From assembly GCA_025350445.1 (NCBI GenBank), contig JANXXV010000908.1:1-8986 (forward strand): 8,986 bases of DNA, given 5' to 3'. The position numbers and the translations under genes are program-made. The notes under the pieces were generated by a model. It saw nothing but the letters and a program-made list of their open reading frames with translations. It ran no database searches and was not told where the DNA came from. Below, piece after piece: positions 1 to 7,096 of this stretch. Position 1 is the first letter of the stretch. Each line of letters starts with the position of its first letter. The DNA comes from Bryobacteraceae bacterium (GTDB lineage Bacteria > Acidobacteriota > Terriglobia > Bryobacterales > Bryobacteraceae).

Positions 1-1
1 G

Positions 2-1453
2 TGGCTCGGTGTACCGATCGATCCTCCCGGAACGACGGGAATCCGCACCATCCGGATCACCAACGTTCGTGCCAACGCCAGCCAGCTGGGCACGTCCTCG
101 ACCCTGATCCCCACGCAGATTCAGATGTTCATCTCCATCACTCCTCCTCAGTCCCTGCCCCTGAACAATCCGCAGCAGACTGTGGCGTTCGTTTCGCCGG
201 GCTTGAGCTTCTCTCTCCGTAAAGCGGACAGCTCCGATGTCACCAGCGGGGTCACCTTCCTGCAGTGCGTATCGAACAATGCCGATATCTCCGCTGTCAA
301 CACGAATGCCCTGAATAACGGTATCAGCACTATCGGTCGTTTCACAGAAGGTTTCCCCAGCTCCTTTAAGCGTCGCAACGTGGCCCCCTATCCTTCGACA
401 GGTGGCAGCGGACCGATCTCGGCCGATACTTCGCCGGTACCGAACAATCAGGATACCCCTGGCGGTATCGCTCCGAATAGCGTCGGCGGTCAGTACTTCA
501 CCGAAAGCGGCTTCTACGCTGGTGCAAGTGGCGGTAGCCTCTCAGCCGCAATCAATGGATTGCCCAAGGCAGGTCTCGCCGATACTGGTACCCGTCTCAT
601 GCTGCGGTTTGCCGGCGTTCCGGCCGGCGCGCAGATTTTCGTCGGTGTGTATGAATCTTCGGCTGGCGTAAGCCTTTCCGGCACTACCAGCAGGGTTCGC
701 CTTGTTAGCACGGATGCCGTTGGCGCGGGTGCATTCTCCGCCGTCTCCGCTACCAGCGGTGGCATCTACGCTCCGGTCGCCATCACCGGCGGCGCAGGAA
801 TCGCGGTGTACGAAGTAATGAGCTCCAATCCGCTCGGCACTGAGTCCATTGACGTTCCGATCGTCGTTGCTTACACCTCCAACACAACCACCAACAACCC
901 GGGCCTCGGCACGGCTACCGTAACAGGCAGCTTCGCCCCTCTGAGCACGGTTACCACACAGAGCTCGAGTGCACCGCTACCACGGTTCATCGACGTTCCT
1001 ACCAGCAAGACCAACTTCACCATCAACGCCTGCTCCACGAACCTGCTCTTCCCGTTCGTGACCAATCAGGCTGGCTTCGACACGGGTATCGCGATTGCTA
1101 ACACTTCGCTCGATCCGTTCGGCACGGCTACCCAGAAGGGTGCTTGCATCATCAACTACTACGGTGGTACCACGGGTGGCGGCGCGGCTCCGGCTGCGGC
1201 TACCAGCCCGGTTGTCGCTGCGGGAGCGGAGTTGCTCTTCAACCTCTCTTCCGGTGGCGGCGGTATTGCCGCAACTCCTGGATTCCAGGGTTATATCATT
1301 GCTCAGTGCGCCTTCCAGTATGCTCACGGTTTCGCCTTCATCAGCGATATCGGTAGCAAGAACCTGGCGGAAGGTTACCTGGCTCTGGTGATGGATAGCG
1401 CAGCTGCCACGCTCCCGCGTAGCAAGACTGCCAGCGAACCCTTGGCTGAGTAA
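2..1453 (+). CDS. Putative secreted Ser/Thr/Gly-rich protein with cysteine-containing C-terminal module (5' partial)
   Basis: The reading frame is open from base 2, so the gene begins before the window; 483 residues are visible and the stop is TAA at 1451-1453. The ATG at 125 is probably internal, because the upstream codons give sensible protein of the same style (GVPIDPPGTTG, then IRITNVRANAS). The chain is dominated by Ser, Thr, Gly, Ala and Val with few charged residues, as in beta-rich extracellular proteins. Four cysteines are visible, at about residues 89, 344, 382 and 436 of the visible part. The last three fall in a distinct module of about 130 residues (around 340-470) with the segments NACSTNLLFPFVTNQAGFDTG and FQGYIIAQCAFQYAHGF. 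I believe this pattern recurs in acidobacterial secreted proteins, but I know no named family or function. Any signal peptide lies outside the window. A strong terminator follows, so this gene ends its transcript. Coding status is very likely; the role is unknown. Confidence 0.85.
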   Translation, partial: WLGVPIDPPGTTGIRTIRITNVRANASQLGTSSTLIPTQIQMFISITPPQSLPLNNPQQTVAFVSPGLSFSLRKADSSDVTSGVTFLQCVSNNADISAVNTNALNNGISTIGRFTEGFPSSFKRRNVAPYPSTGGSGPISADTSPVPNNQDTPGGIAPNSVGGQYFTESGFYAGASGGSLSAAINGLPKAGLADTGTRLMLRFAGVPAGAQIFVGVYESSAGVSLSGTTSRVRLVSTDAVGAGAFSAVSATSGGIYAPVAITGGAGIAVYEVMSSNPLGTESIDVPIVVAYTSNTTTNNPGLGTATVTGSFAPLSTVTTQSSSAPLPRFIDVPTSKTNFTINACSTNLLFPFVTNQAGFDTGIAIANTSLDPFGTATQKGACIINYYGGTTGGGAAPAAATSPVVAAGAELLFNLSSGGGGIAATPGFQGYIIAQCAFQYAHGFAFISDIGSKNLAEGYLALVMDSAAATLPRSKTASEPLAE

Positions 1454-1481
1454 TTAGTTCCAGCTAAGCAAACTGTAAGTT

Positions 1482-1513
1482 AAAGGAGGGGAGGCAACTC
1501 CCCTCCTTTTTTT
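1482..1513 (+). terminator. Rho-independent terminator after the first gene
   Basis: A perfect 12-bp stem (AAAGGAGGGGAG at 1482-1493, paired with CTCCCCTCCTTT at 1498-1509) closes on a GCAA loop, a GNRA-type tetraloop. It runs straight into a tract of seven T (1507-1513). It starts 28 bases after the stop codon of the upstream gene. Stem, stable loop and T tract all fit a strong intrinsic terminator that separates this transcript from the next gene. Confidence 0.95.
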
Positions 1514-1517
1514 ATCC

Positions 1518-1546
1518 TTCCTAAACTATTCCCCCAGTACTACAAT
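1518..1546 (+). promoter_or_regulatory. Possible sigma70-type promoter for the propeller/Ig-repeat gene
   Basis: TACAAT at 1541-1546 matches the -10 consensus at five of six positions. With a 17-base spacer the -35 position (1518-1523, TTCCTA) matches only three of six, so the call is weak. It lies just after the upstream terminator and about 68 bases before the preferred start codon at 1614, where a promoter is expected. The -10 overlaps the inverted repeats at 1536-1569. Confidence 0.35.
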
Positions 1547-1569
1547 AGTGATACACTACCAGTGGTACT
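1536..1569. repeat. Nested inverted repeats, candidate operator or 5' leader hairpin
   Basis: AGTAC (1536-1540) is the inverse complement of GTACT (1565-1569). Inside it TAGTG (1546-1550) pairs with CACTA (1554-1558) across ATA, and CACT (1554-1557) can alternatively pair with AGTG (1561-1564). The arms are short and chance is possible. The placement over the putative -10 and the start of the transcript makes an operator or a small leader structure plausible. Confidence 0.3.
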
Positions 1570-1600
1570 TCCGCGTCCAGCCCAATACACTTGTATCTCC

Positions 1601-1606
1601 ACGAGG
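1601..1606 (+). promoter_or_regulatory. Ribosome binding site that fixes the start at 1614
   Basis: ACGAGG lies seven bases before ATG 1614 and differs from AGGAGG at one position. The alternative in-frame GTG at 1548 has no comparable purine-rich site and would bury the signal peptide behind 22 extra residues. This site therefore supports ATG 1614. Confidence 0.7.
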
Positions 1607-1613
1607 TTTGTTC

Positions 1614-4600
1614 ATGTTTTCAAAGAAGAATTTGGTTCTGGTATCCCTGTGCCTGACAGCCCTTGCAGGCGGACTTGAAGCCCAGACTCGCAACGTCTTT
1701 GTCCTCCCGGCATCGGGCACTGGCGTCCAGACCTACACCAGCGATTCATTTGGGCCCACCGCGAATTTTGGCTCGGCCCCGGCGCCTTTTCTGGTGCTCG
1801 CAAATGCCAATGCATCGAAATATTATGTAATTTCCAAATCGATCACCAACACTGTCGTGGTCGTGGACGGCACTAATTTCGCTACCCTGATTGCTGGAAA
1901 GTTCAACTTCAACGCAAACGCCGAGGCTGCAGCGGTGACGCCTGACGGTAAACGCGTGATCGTTCTTGCAGGCGGCGTCCATATTATCGATATCGCCTCC
2001 GATACAGACTTGACGCCGAATGGCATCGGACTTACCACGACCCCGAATGACCTCGCCGTCAGTTTGGACTCTTCTCGAGCATTCATTCTGAGCCGCGGCA
2101 GTTCGGTGGTCACGTCTGTCGACCTAACCACCAACACCGTCACTGGACTGTCATTCCCGATTCCCGGAATAAATTCGACGGTGTCGCTAGCCCCGAACGG
2201 ACTGCTCTATGTCACCGCCCAAAACCGCATTTATGAAATCGATCCCAAGACAATGCAGCTGCGCTTTGAGATCCCGCTGAACGCAAATCCCGGAAAGCCC
2301 GTTTATACAGCAGATGGCAAATATGCGCTGTTTTCAAACCAGAGCCCGATTACCGGATCGTCCCTGCTTCTGCTGGACCTTGGGCTGCACACCATTATCA
2401 GCACCTTACCGGGTAACCTGGGCATTACTTTCGATCAGATCTTCCCGGCGACTGCCGACGTGGCTTACGCGACATCGGTAGGTACCGGAAAGGTGTACCG
2501 CATCACAATCCCGAACCTCCTCCAGAGCGGCGAGGCTAGTTTCGGAAATGGAGCTCTCAGTGGAGTCCTTACCGCGGTCGCCAGTAACGAAGTGCGGCCT
2601 CGCCTGCTCTACCTGGCCGGAACCAATGCGCTATACCGCGTGGATATCTCCCCGGGCTCCAATTTTGTGACGCAGCAAACCGGTCTTGCCACTCCACCCT
2701 CTACTCTGAATTTCGCAGCTCCGGCGACCACAGGAGGAACGCCGTCGCAAGTGTTCCTTTATAACAACGGGCAGAGCGTCGCTGCGGGTACTGCCCTTAC
2801 GCAGCTGGTAGTGCGGGTTACCGATAGCTCAGGACGCCCATTGTCGGGCGCGGCAGTCAACTTCTCGGCCGGCGATGCCGGCACCGTTATTCAAACTCCG
2901 AACGCCATCACCAGTAACGACGGTTTCGCACAAACTGCCGTAACCGCGGCTCAGAATGCAGGCGCCTATTCGATCAATGCAACTGCTGGGTCAGTGGTGG
3001 CAACCTTTTCAATCACCGTTACCGGTTCGAGTACGGGTACGGGTGGCGGCGGAGGAACCGGCGGCGGCTCCGGCGGCGGCAGCGCCGTCTTCAACATCAT
3101 CTCGGGGAACGGTCAGCTCGTCCGGGAACAGTTCCAGGCGAATGATTTGCTGGCTGTCGCGGTGAAAGACGCAACAGGGAAGCCAGTGGCCGGGGCCACG
3201 GTGAATTACTCTATTACTTCCGGCGTGGGCTCTTTGCAGACTATCTCGGGGACCGGCTCATCCCTTGGCTCTTGCACGGCTAACGACCAAACGGCGGTCT
3301 GCCTCACCGATGCAAACGGCCAGACTGGTGTTGGATTCAGGGCCATCTCCACCAATCTTCAGTCTTTCGCATCGACAACAGTTTCCGCCAACTACAGCGG
3401 ATCGGCGCTCAATTTCATTGAAACTACTTATCTGGGATTTGCGCAGCCCGGTGGCTTTCAGCCCGACCCGACCATCACCGATGTTGTACCGATTTCCGGT
3501 GGCAGCAGGGTATTTACCGTGCAGGCCGGCCAGACTCTCGCAGGTGCGCTGAAGGTCCAGGTGGTCGCTACCAGCGGGCCAAGCGTCGGATTTGGAATCG
3601 CGAACGTCGCAATTACCGCTACTACAGGGCTGGATCCAACACTTGGCCCAACGGCGAAGTGTAATGTGTCTACATCTCTGAGCGACGGATCCGGTTTCGC
3701 CACCTGCGACCTTGTCGCCGGCGGCAAAGTTGGCAGCGCACCTCTCAAGATCTCCGTCGGCTCGTCAAACGACCGCGGCTTTGGAACGCTGATCGTCACT
3801 CCGGGCCCTGTCGGCTTGCTCAACATTTTGCAAGGGAACAACCAGACAGGAAATGCGGGCCAACAGCTTCCGCTGGCCCTGGTCGCCCAGGTAACCGATG
3901 CGTTTGGCAATATTCTCCCCGGCCAGCAGGTGACCTTCGAAGTGGCGAATCCCGGTAGCGTGATCCTTAAGAATGTGTTCACCACTTCCGATCAGAACGG
4001 CAAAGTTTCCGCGCTCGCAACGCTCGGCGGAACGCCCGGGGCTCAACAGGTCCGCGTGAAGATCGGCAGCATTACCAGTACCTTCACCGTGACCGTCAAC
4101 GTCACTTTCGGAGCCATTACCGCCGTATCCGGCGGCGGCCAGGTGGCGGTCGTCAATCAACCGTTCGCGCAGCCCTTGGTAGCCAGAGTGACTGACAACA
4201 ACGGCGCCCCGGTACCAAACGCAACGGTTTCCTTCGCCGTGAACGGCGGAAATGCCACTCTCTCCGCGGCGTCGGCTACCACCGATGCTTCCGGCAATGC
4301 TTCCGTAACGGCAAACGGCGGCGCGACCGCGGGTGTAAGCACGGTGAACGCGACGGTTGGGAACTTCACCGCGACGTTCAGCGTTACCACCCGGCTTCCG
4401 GGTCCCAGCCTCACTCTTGGAGGCTTCAAGAATGCCGCTGGCCTGGCTCCGGGTATTTCTCCCGGTACCATTGTAAGTATTCAGGGTCCGGGTATCGCGC
4501 CGACGGTGCAAGGAGTGGTCACTTCCGGGATTCTCGGCCAGTTACCGCTCTCCCTCGGAGATGTCGATGTCACCTTCAACGGCATTCAGGCGCCAATCTA

Positions 4601-5138
4601 CTCAGTGTCTAAAGTCAACGGACTGGAACAGGTAAACGTGCAAGTTCCATTTGAGCTTGCTCCGGGCCTGGCAAGCGTCAAGGTTACTGTCAGTGGCGGA
4701 AGCAGCACCATAGACAACGTCCCGGTCTTGGCCGTCAGTCCGGGCATCTTTGAAACCGCCGACACGTCCGGCCGGAAGTACGCCGTCGCCACCAAGGATG
4801 TAGACGGCAGCTACGTCAGCACGTCGAATCCCGCACGCCGGGGCGACGTCATCCGGGTCTATCTCACCGGACTCGGCCAGGTGACGCCATCCACCGCAAC
4901 CAACCGCGCCGGCATCGCCGGTCAGATGGTTCTGGCGCCGATTATTGTCGGAGTCAATAACGCTGGAATTCCGCTAGGCACCGCCGAATACATGCCCGGG
5001 GTGGTCGGAATCTACATGGTGACCTTCACCGTACCTGTGGACGCGCCATCTGGTTCTTCCATTCCGCTGTCCTTTGGCGTTACGGCTCCAAACGGAACCA
5101 ACGTTTACTCGAACACTTCGAACCTGGCAATTCAGTAA
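1614..5138 (+). CDS. Large secreted protein: beta-propeller, invasin-like Ig repeats, TIGR03437-type C-terminus
   Basis: The predicted product has 1174 residues. A Sec signal peptide (two lysines, hydrophobic core, likely cut LEA|Q near residue 23) leads into a beta-propeller-like region at about 24-370, with YVTN-style strand patterns such as VTPDGKRVIVLAGG and YTADGKYALFS. Ig-like units follow at about 376-472, 491-606, 607-732, 733-832 and 833-927. Four carry the Big_1 signature, for example VVRVTDSSGRPLSGAAVNF, VAQVTDAFGNILPG and VARVTDNNGAPVPNATVSF; the third is more divergent. A Gly/Ser/Thr linker (about 473-490) separates units one and two. Residues from about 929 resemble TIGR03437, with FKNAAGLAPGISPGTIVSI and RRGDVIRVYLTGLGQVTPST. 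Big_1 repeats in intimins and invasins act as rigid surface stalks; here no beta-barrel or transmembrane anchor is visible, so the protein is probably released or held at the surface by an unknown route. No catalytic motif was seen. The ligand is unknown; adhesion or matrix binding is inference. The start is supported by the ribosome binding site at 1601-1606. Confidence 0.93.
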   Translation: MFSKKNLVLVSLCLTALAGGLEAQTRNVFVLPASGTGVQTYTSDSFGPTANFGSAPAPFLVLANANASKYYVISKSITNTVVVVDGTNFATLIAGKFNFNANAEAAAVTPDGKRVIVLAGGVHIIDIASDTDLTPNGIGLTTTPNDLAVSLDSSRAFILSRGSSVVTSVDLTTNTVTGLSFPIPGINSTVSLAPNGLLYVTAQNRIYEIDPKTMQLRFEIPLNANPGKPVYTADGKYALFSNQSPITGSSLLLLDLGLHTIISTLPGNLGITFDQIFPATADVAYATSVGTGKVYRITIPNLLQSGEASFGNGALSGVLTAVASNEVRPRLLYLAGTNALYRVDISPGSNFVTQQTGLATPPSTLNFAAPATTGGTPSQVFLYNNGQSVAAGTALTQLVVRVTDSSGRPLSGAAVNFSAGDAGTVIQTPNAITSNDGFAQTAVTAAQNAGAYSINATAGSVVATFSITVTGSSTGTGGGGGTGGGSGGGSAVFNIISGNGQLVREQFQANDLLAVAVKDATGKPVAGATVNYSITSGVGSLQTISGTGSSLGSCTANDQTAVCLTDANGQTGVGFRAISTNLQSFASTTVSANYSGSALNFIETTYLGFAQPGGFQPDPTITDVVPISGGSRVFTVQAGQTLAGALKVQVVATSGPSVGFGIANVAITATTGLDPTLGPTAKCNVSTSLSDGSGFATCDLVAGGKVGSAPLKISVGSSNDRGFGTLIVTPGPVGLLNILQGNNQTGNAGQQLPLALVAQVTDAFGNILPGQQVTFEVANPGSVILKNVFTTSDQNGKVSALATLGGTPGAQQVRVKIGSITSTFTVTVNVTFGAITAVSGGGQVAVVNQPFAQPLVARVTDNNGAPVPNATVSFAVNGGNATLSAASATTDASGNASVTANGGATAGVSTVNATVGNFTATFSVTTRLPGPSLTLGGFKNAAGLAPGISPGTIVSIQGPGIAPTVQGVVTSGILGQLPLSLGDVDVTFNGIQAPIYSVSKVNGLEQVNVQVPFELAPGLASVKVTVSGGSSTIDNVPVLAVSPGIFETADTSGRKYAVATKDVDGSYVSTSNPARRGDVIRVYLTGLGQVTPSTATNRAGIAGQMVLAPIIVGVNNAGIPLGTAEYMPGVVGIYMVTFTVPVDAPSGSSIPLSFGVTAPNGTNVYSNTSNLAIQ

Positions 5139-5150
5139 ACCCAACCGGCT

Positions 5151-5191
5151 GCGTACGGCGAACAGCTTAAACCGAGCTGTTCGCCGTACGC
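5151..5191. terminator. Perfect 17-bp inverted repeat between convergent genes, probable bidirectional terminator
   Basis: GCGTACGGCGAACAGCT (5151-5167) is exactly inverse-complementary to AGCTGTTCGCCGTACGC (5175-5191), with a seven-base TAAACCG loop. It begins 12 bases after the plus-strand stop (5138) and ends 11 bases before the minus-strand stop (5203), so it is centred between two convergent genes. No T tract follows on either side, so it is not a canonical intrinsic terminator. It may stop transcription in both directions with a factor, or protect both 3' ends from exonucleases. Confidence 0.65.
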
Positions 5192-5202
5192 GGGCGGACT
5201 TC

Positions 5203-6093
5203 TTAAGCTTTGATTGCCAGTTGTAGCGTCTGGTCCGATCTCGCCGTAACACCCTGCCCCTGGTTGTAGTAGCTCCCCAGAAGCAGCCCCGCATTCAGTT
5301 TGTTTCCGCTCGATAGCGTGATTTCACGGGTAACTTTATCAGCCAGCCAAGGCCCGCCGGATGCCCCAAATCGAGAACTTCCCAGCGTCGCCCCGGGATC
5401 GTACTGCTGCACCAGCCGGAGTGCCTCTTGCGCCCCGTCCGATGTCGCGGAGTAGCTCGAATTCACATCCGCGCTGCTGATCCCAGATATATGGTTCCCC
5501 TCAAACCAGTTGGAGAAGCCTGCCACGAATCCGTCGCGTAGCGGGTTGCTGGGCGTAATGAAGTACGGATTGAATGCCGCTTCCCCGGTATAGCCCCACT
5601 GGTTCGCAATAGGCGCCGTCAAACGGACCACCGACGGGGCTCCGCTGGCGGTCAGCTTCCCCGCGGCATCGCTCACCCCATCCCGTGAGTCTTGCGGACC
5701 ACTGTAAATAGAGACGGCCGGCGCAGCAGTTTCGGACTTTGGCGCGGCCAGCGCCACCGCCGCTGCTGCCGCCTTTGTCACCGCCAAAGGTTGATCCATT
5801 GGGATCTCCAGCAGATTGCGCCCGGTGGTGTCTTCCCCACGATGTGCACTACCCGCCAAAGAAAGAAGCTGCTGCGCCCGTCCGGTAACCGAATTGGAAC
5901 GCCCGCGTTCCAGAGTGGTACCCGCCGCCTTGCGGACAGCAGTGCCGGTTTTGACTGCCGATGAACTACCCAGCGCCGCCGAAAAGCGACTGGCAAATGA
6001 TTGCAAAGAGTTGCGACTGTTCCGGCCGGCGGTGGCTGTCTTGGGTTCGTTCAAAAGACCCTGCACCGGGGTTCGTCGGGTGGATACCAGCAT
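5203..6093 (-). CDS. Hypothetical protein, cysteine-free, basic low-complexity N-terminus
   Basis: I do not recognise this 296-residue protein. The start is ATG at 6093-6091; an in-frame TAG four codons upstream (6105-6103) excludes a longer form. A GGAGG site (6110-6106 on this strand) precedes it with a rather long 12-base spacer. No signal peptide or membrane segment is visible. Residues 1-90 are Ser/Thr/Ala/Gly-rich and basic (about 13 Lys/Arg against 4 acidic). A very Ala-rich run lies at about 106-120. The rest (about 125-296) looks more ordered and includes NPYFITPSNPLRDGFVAGF and NWFEGNHISGISSADV, then a Gly-rich tail. There is no cysteine anywhere. It is the last gene of the minus-strand block, 179 bases after its neighbour and with its own promoter-like sequence, so it may be transcribed separately. 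The long open frame and good upstream site favour a real gene. A cytoplasmic role, or export by a non-Sec route, are both open. Confidence 0.75.
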   Translation of the reverse strand: MLVSTRRTPVQGLLNEPKTATAGRNSRNSLQSFASRFSAALGSSSAVKTGTAVRKAAGTTLERGRSNSVTGRAQQLLSLAGSAHRGEDTTGRNLLEIPMDQPLAVTKAAAAAVALAAPKSETAAPAVSIYSGPQDSRDGVSDAAGKLTASGAPSVVRLTAPIANQWGYTGEAAFNPYFITPSNPLRDGFVAGFSNWFEGNHISGISSADVNSSYSATSDGAQEALRLVQQYDPGATLGSSRFGASGGPWLADKVTREITLSSGNKLNAGLLLGSYYNQGQGVTARSDQTLQLAIKA

Positions 6094-6105
6094 AAGGAAT
6101 AACTA

Positions 6106-6110
6106 CCTCC
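6106..6110 (-). promoter_or_regulatory. Ribosome binding site for the 296-residue protein
   Basis: GGAGG on the minus strand, 12 bases before ATG 6093. The motif is perfect, but the spacing is longer than the usual 5-9 bases. No other start lies between it and the ATG in this frame, because TAG at 6105-6103 interrupts. Confidence 0.55.
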
Positions 6111-6145
6111 GCCAGGGAAATAGCACGCCGGTAGCCGAACCGCCA

Positions 6146-6172
6146 ATTATCGAGCTAGCGGGCAGCGTTCAA
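6146..6172 (-). promoter_or_regulatory. Possible promoter for the 296-residue protein
   Basis: On the minus strand TTGAAC (6172-6167; four of six to the -35 consensus) is followed after 15 bases by GATAAT (6151-6146; five of six to the -10 consensus). The spacing is two bases shorter than ideal. It would give a leader of roughly 45 bases before ATG 6093. The tandem palindromes at 6209-6238 lie just upstream, where an activator or operator site could sit. Confidence 0.4.
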
Positions 6173-6208
6173 GAAACAGATGGACAGGCCTGACGCCCTT
6201 CGTGGCGC

Positions 6209-6238
6209 GGACCGGGGGTCCACGGACCGGGGGTCCAC
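6209..6238. repeat. Two perfect tandem copies of a palindromic 15-mer
   Basis: GGACCGGGGGTCCAC occurs twice back to back (6209-6223 and 6224-6238) without a mismatch. Each copy contains the inverted repeat GGACC-GGG-GGTCC, and the junction forms another one (GGTCC-AC-GGACC), giving four alternating half-sites. They lie 35 bases after the stop of the secreted companion gene (6273) and about 37 bases upstream of the candidate -35 of the next gene. A dimer-binding operator array or a 3' end RNA structure would both fit. No T tract follows, so a standard intrinsic terminator is unlikely. Confidence 0.7.
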
Positions 6239-6272
6239 CAAACCCAAGCCCGGGTAATAATCGGATGCTCCA

Positions 6273-7085
6273 TTATTGATTCGCGTCTTGACTCCGCATT
6301 GGCCGCCGAACCGCGAACGTCACCGTAACAGGAAATGTCAAATTCAACGGTTGCACTACAATCTTTGCCTGAATCGTCCCCTTCGGAGTTGAGTTTAGCG
6401 GCTTCGAGTCAAACAGAACCTGGGCCGATTCCCCCTCCTTCAAGGTTTTCTTATCGACCGTAACCGTCAAACCCTCAACCGGCGGAAAACTGACATCCAC
6501 GGTCACCTGACCCGGCAGGTTGTTCGTAACCGTGATCGCGCCCGACGCCGCCTGAAAGCTGCTAAGCGCCACTGCCGAGCCGCTCACCTTCACCTGATTC
6601 ACAACCTCGACCGGCGTCACCTTCTTGAACGATGCAATCTTCCGTTCCCTCTCCAGATCTTTCTTGTCCGGCATCGTTACCCGCCCAAACGGAGTATCCA
6701 CAAACTTCTCCGCGACAACACACCAGTACCATTGGCCGTTCTCGATCTTCCAGTTGCTGTTTACCGGAAAAGGTACCATCATCGTCCCCAAACGGGCGAC
6801 ACGCCGTTCAGCCGTCACCCCGGTAATCGCCTTCGCCTTGGTGAAATGTTCCGAATAGGTGATTTCGGGCTCTTTGAAGCTAAGAAACTGCTGCTTCTCC
6901 ATCTCATAGAAGAAGTCCCTGCTGTCTTCGGCTACCAACTGTTCGACCGCGCGAAACTTACCGATCACGTGGGCCTGATAGAACTGGGCGATCCGCGCCC
7001 GCAGCGCGTTATCCACCTCAGCCGGAGGCTTCTCCTGCGCAAACAAAGGCAGACACGCGAACGCTAACAAAGCTGATAAACGCAT
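6273..7085 (-). CDS. Secreted two-domain protein downstream of the PSD1-family gene
   Basis: The product has 270 residues. A short Sec signal peptide (MRLSALLAFACLPLFA|Q, cut near residue 16) is clear. Residues about 25-125 mix helix and strand and end in WKIENGQWYWCVVAE. The pattern, with an early LRARIAQFYQAHVIGKF helix, recalls NTF2/SnoaL-like domains, but this is a fold guess. Residues about 155-260 look like an Ig-type beta-sandwich (ITVTNNLPGQVTVDVSFPP, then SAQVLFDSK), of the kind seen in DUF1573/ASPM-like modules. Cysteine 11 is inside the signal core without a proper lipobox, so a lipoprotein is unlikely. Its ATG comes 11 bases after the stop of the PSD1-family gene, and the purine-rich AGAAGAG just before it is only a weak ribosome site, so translational coupling is likely. 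It may act with the upstream protein outside the cytoplasm. The function is unknown. Confidence 0.85.
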   Translation of the reverse strand: MRLSALLAFACLPLFAQEKPPAEVDNALRARIAQFYQAHVIGKFRAVEQLVAEDSRDFFYEMEKQQFLSFKEPEITYSEHFTKAKAITGVTAERRVARLGTMMVPFPVNSNWKIENGQWYWCVVAEKFVDTPFGRVTMPDKKDLERERKIASFKKVTPVEVVNQVKVSGSAVALSSFQAASGAITVTNNLPGQVTVDVSFPPVEGLTVTVDKKTLKEGESAQVLFDSKPLNSTPKGTIQAKIVVQPLNLTFPVTVTFAVRRPMRSQDANQ

Positions 7086-7096
7086 ACTCTTCTATT

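Noticed and set aside
1..222. A 73-codon frame beginning at a GTG at the left edge
   Set aside because: It overlaps the partial first gene in another frame. Its His/Ser/Asp-rich translation looks like an out-of-frame reading.
3030..3084. GC-rich simple-sequence tract, considered as a phase-variable repeat
   Set aside because: It encodes a Gly/Ser/Thr linker with varied codons and no uniform repeat unit, so slippage-driven variation is not indicated.
3458..3985. A 175-codon minus-strand frame inside the same gene
   Set aside because: It overlaps another antisense frame and the confirmed Ig-repeat region. No recognisable protein features are present.
3765..4511. A 248-codon open frame on the minus strand opposite the large secreted gene
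   Set aside because: It lies wholly opposite a well-supported gene with clear domains. Its Arg/Gly/Ser-rich translation shows no domain, no signal and no ribosome site, which is typical of antisense frames in GC-rich DNA.
5816..6193. A plus-strand frame opposite the 296-residue gene, running into the spacer
   Set aside because: It starts in the middle of the minus-strand gene and has no domain. The minus-strand frame has the better ribosome site and a promoter-like sequence.
6256..6277. AATAAT / ATTATT inverted repeat at the stop of the companion gene
   Set aside because: It has only six A/T pairs around a ten-base loop, with no T tract in the right place. It is too weak to call a terminator.
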